Source: JAYUDN01 sp043769645 (GTDB lineage: Bacteria > Patescibacteriota > Gracilibacteria > BD1-5 > UBA2023). From it: a stretch of DNA of 20,449 nt. Positions 12,601 to 20,376 of this stretch are shown here, piece after piece. The stretch spans positions 1-20,449 of the forward strand of contig JAYVJC010000033.1 of assembly GCA_043769645.1 (NCBI GenBank), in the 5' to 3' direction. The position numbers and the translations under genes were made by a program. Within the stretch, counting starts at the first letter, position 1. Each line of letters opens with the position of its first letter. The notes under the pieces were generated by a model. It was not told the DNA's origin. It saw only the letters and a program-made list of their open reading frames with translations, and ran no database searches.

Positions 12601-12812
12601 ATCCATCGTTTGCTTGAGGAGGTTACTTTACTTCGGCTGATTGAGAACCGATCGCTTGAGTACATCACGATGGAAATATTTATCTTATCGCTCCATGATC
12701 AAGTCTTGAGTACAAGAAGATTGACGAGAGTATCCACATACGTATTCTCTTCTGAGGAAATATGATTGCTGAAGTCATCTATCGATTCGATCCGTTTTAT
12801 ACGATTCGATAG
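633..12812 (+). CDS. Giant secreted multidomain surface protein, about 4,059 aa (code 25)
   Basis: Every codon from ATG 633 to TAG 12810-12812 is open if TGA is Gly. I traced all segments by hand and counted about 46 in-frame TGAs and no internal TAA/TAG. An in-frame TAA at 600-602 makes 633 the only nearby ATG. Order of parts: signal peptide (residues 1-36, hydrophobic 13-28, cleavage after VSA). An alpha/beta domain (about 42-330) resembling the gingipain C25 fold, with LIGNIPIP (116-123), YPYVDFEDKF (136-145) and EIWHGVINP (168-176); its catalytic Cys/His were not identified. Ig/Big-1-like modules (about 1190-1310, 1385-1480). Three FG-GAP/VCBS-type motifs near 1859, 1908 and 1959 (DMNNDGYED, DFTGDHYSD, DMDHDGKDD). 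A DUF11-like module (about 2130-2215). A thrombospondin-3/EF-like DADKNGTPD (2286). A segment with eight Cys (2357-2536). A Leu-Pro-rich stretch (2986-3042). A helical region (about 3220-3330). A fourth DIDKDGDDD (3410), then DSNNNGIPDDD (3769) and terminal beta-rich modules. There is no C-terminal membrane helix or sorting motif. It probably acts outside the cell in adhesion or surface-layer structure, stabilised by calcium. The exact role is unknown. Confidence 0.88.
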
Positions 12813-13248
12813 GTATAATTTCCCAGTTTGATACGAATATATAAGGTAGAGACTTGGTGAATATATTTCCTCCTGGGTACTATCCCGATCGCGTGTCCGC
12901 CCTATTGGAATTACTAATATTCCAGTATTTCTTTTGTTTGAGTAGGGATTTCTCCACTTCACTTCCTTCGGTCGTTTTGGTCGGAATGGTAAAACTGTTT
13001 CATCCTCGCGTATGCGGGAATTCTGCTTCTGATTTCTTCCTACCTTACCCCAGGCTCCTTGGAAGGGGGATCCCCATTTTTTCTCCTTTCCACCTCTTCT
13101 ACCATTTCTACCGCTCTCTCGTCTCTACCGTCTCTCTCTTGAGTCATTCTTTTTGCTATTTCTCGACTTTTCTCTATAATCCGTCGCAATAGTGGAAAAA
13201 ACTCTTTCTTCTTTACCTCCCTGGGTCTCTTTCTCTAACCCTATCTCC
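12813..13248. other. Intergenic region, non-coding, repeat-bearing
   Basis: This 436-base gap lies between the giant gene and der. Both strands are broken by TAA/TAG and I recognise no protein. It holds a decayed dispersed-repeat copy (12945-13131), small hairpins such as the one around CGCGTATGCG (13008-13017) and GGGGATCCCC (13067-13076), and a strongly pyrimidine-rich plus strand from about 13079 to 13248. No clear terminator follows the TAG at 12812. No convincing promoter for der was seen. Confidence 0.5.
12945..13131 (-). repeat. Dispersed intergenic repeat, copy A (inverted relative to 20102-20322)
   Basis: Two blocks, read on the minus strand, match the region after the YgjP-like gene in the same order. 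Block 1 (13131-13103), a CGGTAGAGACGA...GCGGTAGAAATG purine-rich run, matches 20102-20130 with about three mismatches in 28. Block 2 (12989-12945), CATTCCGACC...GAAGTGAAGTGGAG, matches 20219-20256 with small gaps. The sequence between the blocks differs and carries hairpins here. It looks like a decayed, non-coding, palindromic intergenic element (REP- or MITE-like). No transposase is present. Confidence 0.55.
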
Positions 13249-14796
13249 ATGTATCCTCGCGTTACCATCGTCTGACGACCCAATGTCTGAAAGTCCAGTA
13301 TCTTTAATGCTCTCACGGGCCATCGAATTGCGATAATTTCTGATATCGAAAACACGACTCGTGATATTATCGAATTCGATGTGTATGACCACGAGCGGTC
13401 CATGCGCTATATCCTCTCTGATTCGGGAGGTCTTGTACTGGGGGATGATGAAGCTATTTTTAGTGATGTTCGTGAGCGTGTAGATGTCGCGATTGGTCGA
13501 TCTGATCTCATCCTCCTCGTACTCGAATATGATCGGACGACGGAGCTTGACGATACGATTATTCGAAAACTAAGAAAAAGTGGGAAAAAGGTTCTCGTCA
13601 TTGCGAATAAGGCAGATAATCAAGCCCGTATCCTCGAGTCCTATAGTCATCTTGAACTCGGACTTGGAGAGGTGATTCCGACGAGTGCTATCAATGTACG
13701 AGGGATTGATCAGATTAAGTGATATATCGCGTCGACCCTTGAGTCTCTCGGATTCGAGAAGACTCCTGATCTCCCAGAACTTGATGAATCTATGTTGAAG
13801 CTCGCGATTATCGGACGACCCAATGTCGGGAAGTCTTCTATCGTCAATGCGATTTCCTGAGAGACCCGTTCTATTGTGAAGGATATGCCCGGGACGACTC
13901 GAGATGCCATCGATACCATTATCGAGCACAATGGACAAGAGCTCTGCCTCATCGATACAGCTGGAATCCGTAGAAGTGGAAAGATCGGATATGGAAATAT
14001 CGAAGAGTGGAGTGTCCTCAGAGCTGAGCGAGCTATCGAACGATCTGATGTCGTCGCAGTTGTCATCGACGCCTTCGAAGGGATAGCTCACCAGGATCAA
14101 CATATTGTTAGTATTGCCCTCGAAGCGAAGAAGGGGATCATACTTGTCGTCAATAAGTGGGACAAGGTTCTTGCAAAGCCTGATGTCGGAAAAGATACTA
14201 TCCTCGAGCGCTATATGGTCTATCTTTCGAAGAAATTTGATTTTCTCTCATATGTACCGGTAGTCTTTACTTCCGCGATTGATGGGAAACGGATTGATCT
14301 CATCCTGGATCATGCCCAGAAGATCAAACTCGAACGAGTGAAACGCGTCAAAACTGGCATCTTCAATCAGTTCCTTCAGCAGATTAGCTATGACCATGCA
14401 CCGACGGGAAATCGGAAGTCGCATAAACCGAAAATGTACTACGGATCACAGGTTGATATCAATCCTCCGAAATTTGTCGTTTCGGTCAATAATGCTTCGC
14501 ATTTTCACTTTTCCTATCTACGTTATATCGAGAATAAGATTCGTGAATTCTTCGGATTCGAAGGAACCCCTATTGAGCTCGAGCTGAAGTCTCGAAAGAG
14601 TATGTTCAAACCGAAGGAGAAGTGAGGGTCTCTTGAAGATCACTTTGGAGAAGGAAATGAGAAAATGGAAGAGGTAGAAACAGAGGAGATGAAGAAACGA
14701 AAAGGAAACTCAAACGATAAGAAGGGCAAAGCATTTGGTGCGAAAAAAGCGAAACGAACCCCCGTGAGTAAAAAACCTACCGTGAAAAAACGATAG
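13249..14796 (+). CDS. der: Ribosome assembly GTPase Der (EngA)
   Basis: Der is an essential GTPase with two tandem G domains and a KH-like domain that binds the 50S subunit during assembly. The 515-residue frame runs from ATG 13249 to TAG 14794-14796. G domain 1 starts at once: MYPRVTIVGRPNVGKSS, with both P-loop glycines (residues 9 and 14) encoded by TGA. Its G3 motif is DSGG instead of the usual DTAG, and its G4 is NKAD. G domain 2 has GRPNVGKSS at residue 189, then DTAGI and NKWD. The KH-like domain follows (FLQQISYDHAP through KPKMYYGSQ to FFGFEGTPIELELKSR). A Lys/Glu-rich tail of about 60 residues ends the protein, longer than in most Der proteins. About five TGAs are in frame. The start is set by the conserved N-terminus. 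There is no Shine-Dalgarno sequence upstream. The domain order makes the identification very firm. Confidence 0.96.
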
Positions 14797-14815
14797 GGAA
14801 AGAATGAAGAATGAG

Positions 14816-14835
14816 TAATTATTAATGAATAATTA
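14816..14835. terminator. AT-only hairpin after der, weak terminator candidate
   Basis: TAATTATT-AATG-AATAATTA is a perfect 8-bp stem with a 4-base loop, 20 bases past the der stop. It has no GC pairs and no strong T run directly after it, so termination would be weak. Its sequence (AATGAAGAATGAG before, AATGAATAAT inside) resembles the 7-bp unit tandemly repeated at 20377-20449. It may be repeat debris instead of a terminator. Confidence 0.3.
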
Positions 14836-14887
14836 AGAGTAGAGAGCAATCATTTTTCGCTTCCATAATTCTACCCTACCTCGTTTT

Positions 14888-15913
14888 ATGAATCTCCAAT
14901 TTTTCAAATCTCACCGACTTTATGTGACCTTTTTCGTACTGAGTGTGTGATTTTTTATTTTCCAGGTATGGCTTTCGGGTCTTACTTCCCTCGGAGAGAT
15001 GTTTGTCATGACTGGAGTATTTTCGGTCTGTATCAGTTGAATCCTATTTCTTATCCGTATTATCTTCGGTAAGCGGCCGTTTATCGATAGAACCTATATA
15101 TGGAAAGCGGCACTTTGGATGACAGCTCTTCAGGCAATTTTTCATATCTGACTCTTTGTATTCGCCTACTATGAGAATACTCTTTCTCCAGCTTCTCTTG
15201 CACGAATTGAGATTACTGATGGACAAAAAACGGTTCTTTTTCAGCAGATGTCGCATATAGCAACAGAGTCTTTCTATGAGGGAATTCGTGAGCAAATAGA
15301 GTGAGTGAGTGCAAGTGGCTATACTATATTTTATGAAGGAGTTGGTACGGGGAGTGTAAAGAGTTCGGAAGTACTTGATACTGCCCTAGGTATACGATTT
15401 AACTCTGGAACCTATACATCAATTGCTGATATGATAGGTATGAAAGAGCAGGACTATAGCTACCTCTTTTCGGGCATTCGAGATCTTTCATGAGTTATCA
15501 ATGTTGATCTCTCTCTCGATGATATAGCGTGACTGTACTCCAAAATTCCAGTATCTGTAACTGAAAAATCTCCTCCTATTGATATAACACAAGAGCTCTC
15601 AGGAACGCTTGAGGGTCTTCGTAAAGAAGAGCGCATGACATTACGCTACCTGGCGAGATCTTTTCTCAATCTTATGCTCAAGGGGAATCAAGATTTCCTC
15701 TCTTTAGAAATCGAATCTTTTCTCTGAACTAATATCATGTCTGTCATACTCAAAGATCGTAACCAGCATATCGCCGATACTATCCTCGCTTCCAAAGCGA
15801 AAAATATATATGCCCTGTATGGAGCGCTCCATTTTGAAGGAGTATTTCAGGATCTCCAGAAATCGAATCCCGCCTGGAAAATAGTGAGTATTGTTTCGAT
15901 GAGACCATATTAA
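14888..15913 (+). CDS. Membrane protein with TraB/GumN/TIKI-like domain
   Basis: The 341-residue frame runs from ATG 14888 to TAA 15911-15913 with about seven TGA-Gly codons. Three hydrophobic segments occupy roughly residues 10-30, 36-60 and 70-92, followed by a soluble domain. That domain begins TDGQKTVLFQQMSHIATESF (His123) and continues with GYTIFYEGVG, the pattern of TraB/GumN proteins (substrate strand, G-x-x-H, then a Y/VxEG strand). Near the end, KDRNQHIADTIL and ALYGALHFEGVFQDL (His315) match the family's RN..MA..I and G..H..G...L motifs. In the TIKI branch these histidines belong to a metalloprotease-like site. Here the Gly of GxxH is Gln, so catalysis is uncertain. It lies 91 bases after der on the same strand and could be cotranscribed. 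The family call is based on motif memory only. Confidence 0.65.
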
Positions 15914-16243
15914 GTTGCAAGTTACAGATTGAAAGTTAAAAGATAAAAGTTATAATTTGGTTGTTGCATGTTGAAGTTTACAAGTTGAATATTCGTTGCA
16001 GAAAGAATCCCCCTCATGGTATTTGTATTGAGAGGAGTTACACATTTTTGAGAATAAGGCTGTACGGAGTATGATTCAAAAGGGGAATATTGAGTGAATA
16101 TGCTTTTGCTTGATTCCTGGAACCTGAAACATGTCACCTATAACCTTTAACAGCATATTTAGCACTCATATACTTTACGTGCAAAATAGTTGATTTTTCC
16201 ATAAAAATCGATACACTTATATTCCTATAAATCTTATTATTGT
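15914..16243. other. Intergenic region with GTTACAAGTT-type degenerate repeats
   Basis: This 330-base gap precedes ftsH. It opens with a degenerate repeat of AAGTTA/GTTGCA units (15914-15988, for example GTTGCAAGTTACAG, GTTGCATGTTGAAG, TTTACAAGTTGAA). Near its end it shows the opposite-strand form (16119-16152, GGAACCTGAAACATGTCACC then TATAACCTTTAAC), so the region is bounded by inverted low-complexity arms. No protein frame is convincing on either strand. The 90 bases before ftsH are AT-rich and presumably hold its promoter (TATATT at 16218-16223). No good -35 box was found. Confidence 0.45.
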
Positions 16244-18199
16244 ATGGCTAAGAAACCAGTTGTTAAAAAATCTCTCAAACATCAACTCCCCCCGAACGTA
16301 AAAGTCAAAGAGTTCCATATTGATCTTTCACCGAGGAAGTGGATATCACCACTTATTTTGCTGTTTCTCGTCATCAGTATCACTTACAATTATTTGAGCG
16401 ATACCGGGAATACCAAATACAATCATGACATCGGTCTCAATACGATCCAGTCAAACTATGCATCTGGAATCTACCAAGAAATTATTATTGCCTGAGAAGA
16501 GATCCAAGCAAAAAAATTCTCTGTGAAAAATATTATCAATGGAAAAGAGGTTTCTACTCAAGAAGTCGATATCAGTCAGCTTCCTCCATCGACCAAGATT
16601 ACCGATCTCGGGTTTTCGAATTCAAATAATACGACGAAGATTACTATCCAGGATCAGACGTGGAAGAAATCCATTGCTGAGCTTATACCAAGCCTTGGGG
16701 GGACTATACTATTCGTGATTATCCTATTTTTTCTCTTTACCCGTATGGGTCCAGGAGGTGCTTGAGGAGCTATGCAATTTATCAAGTCTCGAGCTCGAGT
16801 CTATGATCCTGATATGGATGAAAGGGTGACTTTTGCTGATGTTGCCGGTTCAGAAGAAGAAAAAAGTGACCTCGTCGAAGTGGTCGATTTTCTCAAGAAT
16901 CCAGGGAAGTATAAAGCCCTCGGAGCGAAGATCCCTCGGGGAATCCTCCTCCAGTGACCTCCTGGAACGGGGAAGACTCTTCTTGCACGAGCGGTCGCTT
17001 GAGAATCGAATGTTCCATTTTTCTCTATCTCAGGTTCTGAATTTGTCGAGATGTTTGTCGGAGTCGGTGCCTCTCGTGTCCGAGACCTCTTTCGGGAGGC
17101 TCGAGAGCGAGCTCCTTCGATTATATTTATCGATGAAATCGATGCTATATGAAAAAGACGATCTCCAGGTATCGGTGGAGGACACGATGAGCGCGAACAA
17201 ACCCTCAACCAGATACTTACGGAGATGGATGGTTTCGATAATGATACTAATGTTATCGTCATGGCCGCAACGAACCGTGCGGATGTCCTCGATAAGGCGC
17301 TTCTGAGGCCGGGACGATTTGATCGGAAAGTTACGATCAATCTTCCGACTCTTGAAGACCGAAAACTTATACTCGCCGTTCACGCCAAAGGGAAACCTTT
17401 TGCTCCGGATGTCATATGGGATCGTATAGCTTCTCTTACGGTTGGATTTTCAGGCGCTGAGATCGGGAACCTCCTCAATGAAGCGGCTATCCTCGCTGGA
17501 CGTATGAATGAAAAAGAAATCACACAAGAGATGATCCAGAAATCAGTGGAAAAGGTCGTGATGGGTAACGAGAAAAAATCTCTCAAGATGTCAGAACACG
17601 AGAAAAAACTCACAGCTATCCATGAAATCGGACATGCGATCGTTGGGAAGATGCTCCCCCATACGGATCCAGTTCATAAGATATCGATACTCCCACGAGG
17701 ATGAGCGGGTGGAGTGACATGGTTTCTTCCTGAGAAAGATCGAACCTATACTTCGAAGGCGAAGTACCTCGACGAGCTTGCGACTCTCTATGGAGGTCGA
17801 GTCGCTGAAGAGGTATTCTTTGGAACAGAATATATCACTACCGGTGCATCTTCCGATATTGAACGAGCGACTGAGATTGCTCGAGCTATGGTGATGCGAT
17901 TTTGATTTGATGCTGAGCTTGGGCCAGAGAACTATGCTCCAGATCGCGTAGATGGGAATTTCCTCGGTGCCGAGTCGAATCAGAAGGTTATATCAGAAGA
18001 AACCCAGAAACTTATCGATTCGAAAGTGCGTGATCTTCTCAAAGCGGCCTATGCGAAAGCGAAAGAAATCATCACGAAGTATCGTGAACTTCATGAGCAA
18101 CTCGCTACCCACCTCATCGAACGAGAAGAGATGATCCAGGAAGAATTTGATGCATACTTCGTCGATATGAAGGGGGTTCCCCAGAAGGTCGCTATGTAG
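16244..18199 (+). CDS. ftsH: ATP-dependent zinc metalloprotease FtsH
   Basis: FtsH is a membrane AAA+ protease that extracts and degrades membrane and regulatory proteins. The 651-residue frame runs from ATG 16244 to TAG 18197-18199, normal for the family. A basic N-tail is followed by TM1 (about 33-51), a short extracytoplasmic domain (about 52-150) and TM2 (151-168). The AAA core has Walker A GPPGTGKT at 238, whose first Gly is TGA (16955), the MFVGVGA pore loop, Walker B IIFIDEID (Asp297) and RPGRFD in the second region of homology. The zinc site is HEIGH (460-464), where most FtsH proteins have HEAGH. The third ligand Asp538 lies in SSDIERAT, 78 residues after the first His as in E. coli. 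Seven TGA codons are in frame. The gene stands alone with non-coding DNA upstream and a hairpin just downstream. No Shine-Dalgarno sequence is evident. The identification is secure. Confidence 0.97.
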
Positions 18200-18226
18200 A
18201 AATGCAACTCAAGTATTCGTAACAAT

Positions 18227-18250
18227 AATCCCCTCAAACTTGAGGGGATT
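18227..18250. terminator. Hairpin terminator shared by ftsH and the convergent gene
   Basis: AATCCCCTCAA and TTGAGGGGATT pair perfectly over 11 bp with a 2-base gap (effectively 10 bp with a 4-base loop). It lies 27 bases after the ftsH TAG. The convergent minus-strand gene ends at 18252, directly beside it. T-rich sequence follows only briefly on the plus strand (TTTCT). Placement between converging stops and the GC-rich stem support a bidirectional terminator. Confidence 0.75.
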
Positions 18251-18251
18251 T

Positions 18252-18713
18252 CTACATTAAAGGTCAGGAAGGAGTATTTGTATATATACCATCTCGTATA
18301 CTCATTGGTGTCGAACGTAGTCAATCAGGATTATCGAAACTATTGACTATAAGAATAGCTACTTGTCCTCGTCTATTTACCATTTCCATCTCGATCGGTT
18401 TATGTTTTCCATATTCGTCGAAGGCGTAGAAATCTGAATCTTTCGTAAACTGTACCATATACAATTCCTCATCCTGCATATAGTATATATCGTATACGTA
18501 TTCTGTATTGCTATATCCATGTATTCACTTGAAGGTAATCAGTCAGGGGATTCGTATGTCATGGAGGGCGTATCAAGAGCCATCATTCTTTCTTAGAATT
18601 GCTTGATACATATTGGGTATATTGAGTACGATGGTCGCATCATATATACTTCTTACATCTTCAGCAGTATCTCTGATTTCAGTAAAATTGGTAGTTTTAA
18701 GTGAGCTATTCAT
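18252..18713 (-). CDS. Unknown 153-residue protein
   Basis: Read on the minus strand, ATG 18713-18711 opens a frame of 153 residues to TAG 18254-18252, with five TGA codons taken as Gly. Under the standard code it would be lost. The protein is mixed alpha/beta and rich in Tyr and Asp, for example EYVYDIYYMQDEELYMVQF around residues 71-89. It then has KDSDFYAFDEYGKHKPIEME and a hydrophobic strand GQVAILIVNSF (116-126). There is no signal peptide or membrane segment, so it is probably cytoplasmic. I recognise no family. Its stop abuts the hairpin shared with ftsH. The frame's length, the glycine-compatible TGA sites and a stop placed exactly at the terminator all support a real gene. Confidence 0.65.
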
Positions 18714-19035
18714 AGAGAGTATATTATCGTAAAAGTTTGAGATTGCTAATTTATAAATTACAAATAAATTTCAAGGCTCTAAAATTGAAAGAAATAGTAT
18801 TTATTAGTTTAGACTCATAATGTATCGATTTCTGATGGGATAATCTCACTGGAAATGATGGTAAATGGATATAGCAACAATAAAACGGAGTACTCGAGGT
18901 AGTAATAGAAGAGCTTTTTATACTAGAAAAGAATTAGCATGTAAGATATTTTAAATATAACTGCAAATTCCTGTATGCAAGGCTTTCCTTGATTTCTTTA
19001 AATTATCAATATTATATAAATATAAGTTATGTTTT
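18714..19035. promoter_or_regulatory. Divergent intergenic region
   Basis: This 322-base AT-rich region lies between the start of the minus-strand 153-residue gene and the plus-strand 90-residue gene. It must carry promoters both ways, but no convincing -35/-10 pair stands out. It contains one tiny ORF (18865-18954), listed separately. No RNA gene or strong hairpin was recognised. Confidence 0.4.
18865..18954 (+). CDS. Possible 29-residue basic microprotein
   Basis: ATG 18865 opens 29 codons ending at TAA 18952-18954. The product is very basic (IKRSTRGSNRRAFYTRK in the middle), which could suit a nucleic-acid-binding peptide or a regulatory leader ORF before the 90-residue gene. There is no Shine-Dalgarno sequence and the length is within chance expectation for AT-rich DNA. 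It is recorded as a weak candidate only. Confidence 0.15.
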   Translation: MDIATIKRSTRGSNRRAFYTRKELACKIF

Positions 19036-19308
19036 ATGAATAAAGGATTTTGATTCATCGGTGATACTCTTCCAATACTAACACAAGGAGTTGAAGTATA
19101 TTCATATTTGACAGTGACGGATGGCTTGAAGAAGGTAAAGGCCTTAGTTATTGAGGTAGTCGATGCTGCAAGTTTGGATAAACTCGAAGCAAACAGAGTA
19201 GAAAGGCTTGCGAGAGAAGAGCTAGAGGCCGACGTTCGAGCTAATCCGCATAAGTATGTCATAAGGACTTACCACCAAGACTGAAATCATGACTATGCGT
19301 TGAGATAG
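19036..19308 (+). CDS. Small unknown protein, 90 residues
   Basis: The frame runs from ATG 19036 to TAG 19306-19308 and has two TGA-Gly codons, one in MNKGFGFIGD at the start and one in YHQDGNHDY near the end. The first half reads as beta strands (TLPILTQGVEVYSYLTVTD, then KKVKALVIEVVDA). The second half is a charged amphipathic helix (LDKLEANRVERLAREELEAD). There is no signal peptide or membrane segment. I recognise no family. It lies 59 bases before the YgjP-like gene on the same strand and may share its transcript. The helix composition and codon use look like real coding sequence. The opposite strand also reads open, but as a Ser-rich mirror with no domain. Confidence 0.6.
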
Positions 19309-19367
19309 CTTCCAGATGAATTCGATGGAAAGGAAGTATTTTCACCGAGAGGATATACGTATAAACT

Positions 19368-20099
19368 ATGAAAACCACGATCGAACATATAAGTATGGCT
19401 GGTATAGACATCATCCTCAGTCGCAAGACCATGCGGTCGATCCGTATGCGAGTGAAGCGACCCTGAGGGGAGGTACATATATCGGCTCCGCATCGGATGA
19501 GTCTGGGCTCTATAGAGTCGTTTGTCGAGAGTCGAGTGGCCTGGATAGAGGAACAGCGAGGGAAGATAGGACATGCAAGATTCCAGATTCATCTTGAGTA
19601 CGTGGATGGAGAGAAGGTATTTTTCCTTGGTGAGGAGTATGTCCTTCATGTGTTCGAAGGGAAGGGAAAGATGCGAGTAGAGAATATGAACCCTCTTTCT
19701 TCATCTTCGGCATTTCCTACGCTCAAAGAACTCGCACTTTTTGTTCCTTCAGGATCAACCCGGGTGAAGCGAGAGGCAGTCATGGAAGGATGGTACCGTG
19801 AACAACTTAGAAATATGATAGGAGCACTCGTCACTCACTGGGAGCCGATACTCAGTGTCCGAGTGAAGGAGTATGGAGTGAAGAAGATGAAAACCCGATG
19901 GGGAACGTGTAGCATCTGACCCAAGCGTATATGGCTTGCTCTCGCACTCGCAAAACATCCCTCTAGTCACCTCGAGTATGTCGTCGTGCATGAGATGACG
20001 CACCTTCTCGAGCGTGGACATGGTCCAAGATTCCAAGCTCTGATGACCCGGTGGCTTCCTGACTGGAGAGCAACGAGGAAGGATATGAATGAGGGATAA
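19368..20099 (+). CDS. YgjP/DUF45-family zinc metallopeptidase-like protein
   Basis: The frame runs from ATG 19368 to TAA 20097-20099, 243 residues, with TGA-Gly codons at 19464 and 19917. The start follows an in-frame TAA at 19362-19364. It gives the expected N-terminus: a strand then SRKTMRSIRMRVKRPGGEVH and ISAPHRMSL, the classic DUF45 opening. The core has TRWGTCSIGPKRIWLALALA and then LEYVVVHEMTHLLERGHGPR. The HEMTH zinc motif is at residues 208-212, with a further His in ERGHGPRF as third ligand. The usual Asn of the LN motif after WGSCS is Ala here. The family resembles SprT/WSS1 and M48-like metalloproteases; E. coli YgjP has been described as a UTP pyrophosphatase, so the substrate is open. 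It is presumably cytoplasmic. A purine-rich GAGAGGA lies about 15 bases before the start, rather far for a ribosome binding site. Confidence 0.88.
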
Positions 20100-20101
20100 T
20101 T

Positions 20102-20322
20102 CGGTAGAGACGAAGAAGCGGTAGAAATGATGGAACGATGGAAACGGTGGAGGTAGGAGAAAGGTTTAAGAGTATAAGAGTAGAAAGATAGAAAATAGGG
20201 AAGAAGTAACAGCTATTGTCATTCTGACCGAAATGGAATGAAGTGGAGGAACCCCTTTCGAGAATATGAATCACTATTAACTGGTTTCTTAAAGAGATCC
20301 CTCGAGTGCCTCGGGATGACAA
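20102..20322 (+). repeat. Dispersed intergenic repeat, copy B, with palindromic core
   Basis: It begins two bases after the YgjP-like stop. The purine-rich leader (20102-20160, GGTAGA/GGTGGA-type units) is followed by an imperfect inverted repeat from TGTCATTCTGACC at 20217 to CCTCGGGATGACA ending at 20321. The arms share GTCAT at the tips and AGGAACCC/GGATCCCT inside. The leader and left arm match copy A at 12945-13131 in reverse orientation. Such palindromic intergenic elements are widespread in bacterial genomes. No ORF or transposase is attached. Confidence 0.6.
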
Positions 20323-20376
20323 CAGTTGAATTTTTCCAAATAGAGTTTGGTGATATTCCGATTTTTCGGATAATTT

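Noticed and set aside
633..12812. Selenocysteine or tryptophan decoding of TGA
   Set aside because: TGA positions match conserved Gly in P-loops and Walker A, not Cys or Trp, and are far too many for selenocysteine.
18865..18900. Degenerate duplicate of part of the 153-residue gene (shared GYSN-like peptide)
   Set aside because: The shared stretch is only about a dozen residues in a non-coding frame, so chance is a sufficient explanation.
18951..19262. 103-residue Ser-rich minus-strand frame
   Set aside because: Mirror of the 90-residue plus-strand gene, whose strand/helix composition and TGA-Gly positions look more like real coding sequence.
19316..19597. 93-residue plus-strand frame rich in Tyr/His/Arg
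   Set aside because: Out of frame with, and overlapping, the YgjP-like gene, whose frame carries clear family motifs from 19368.
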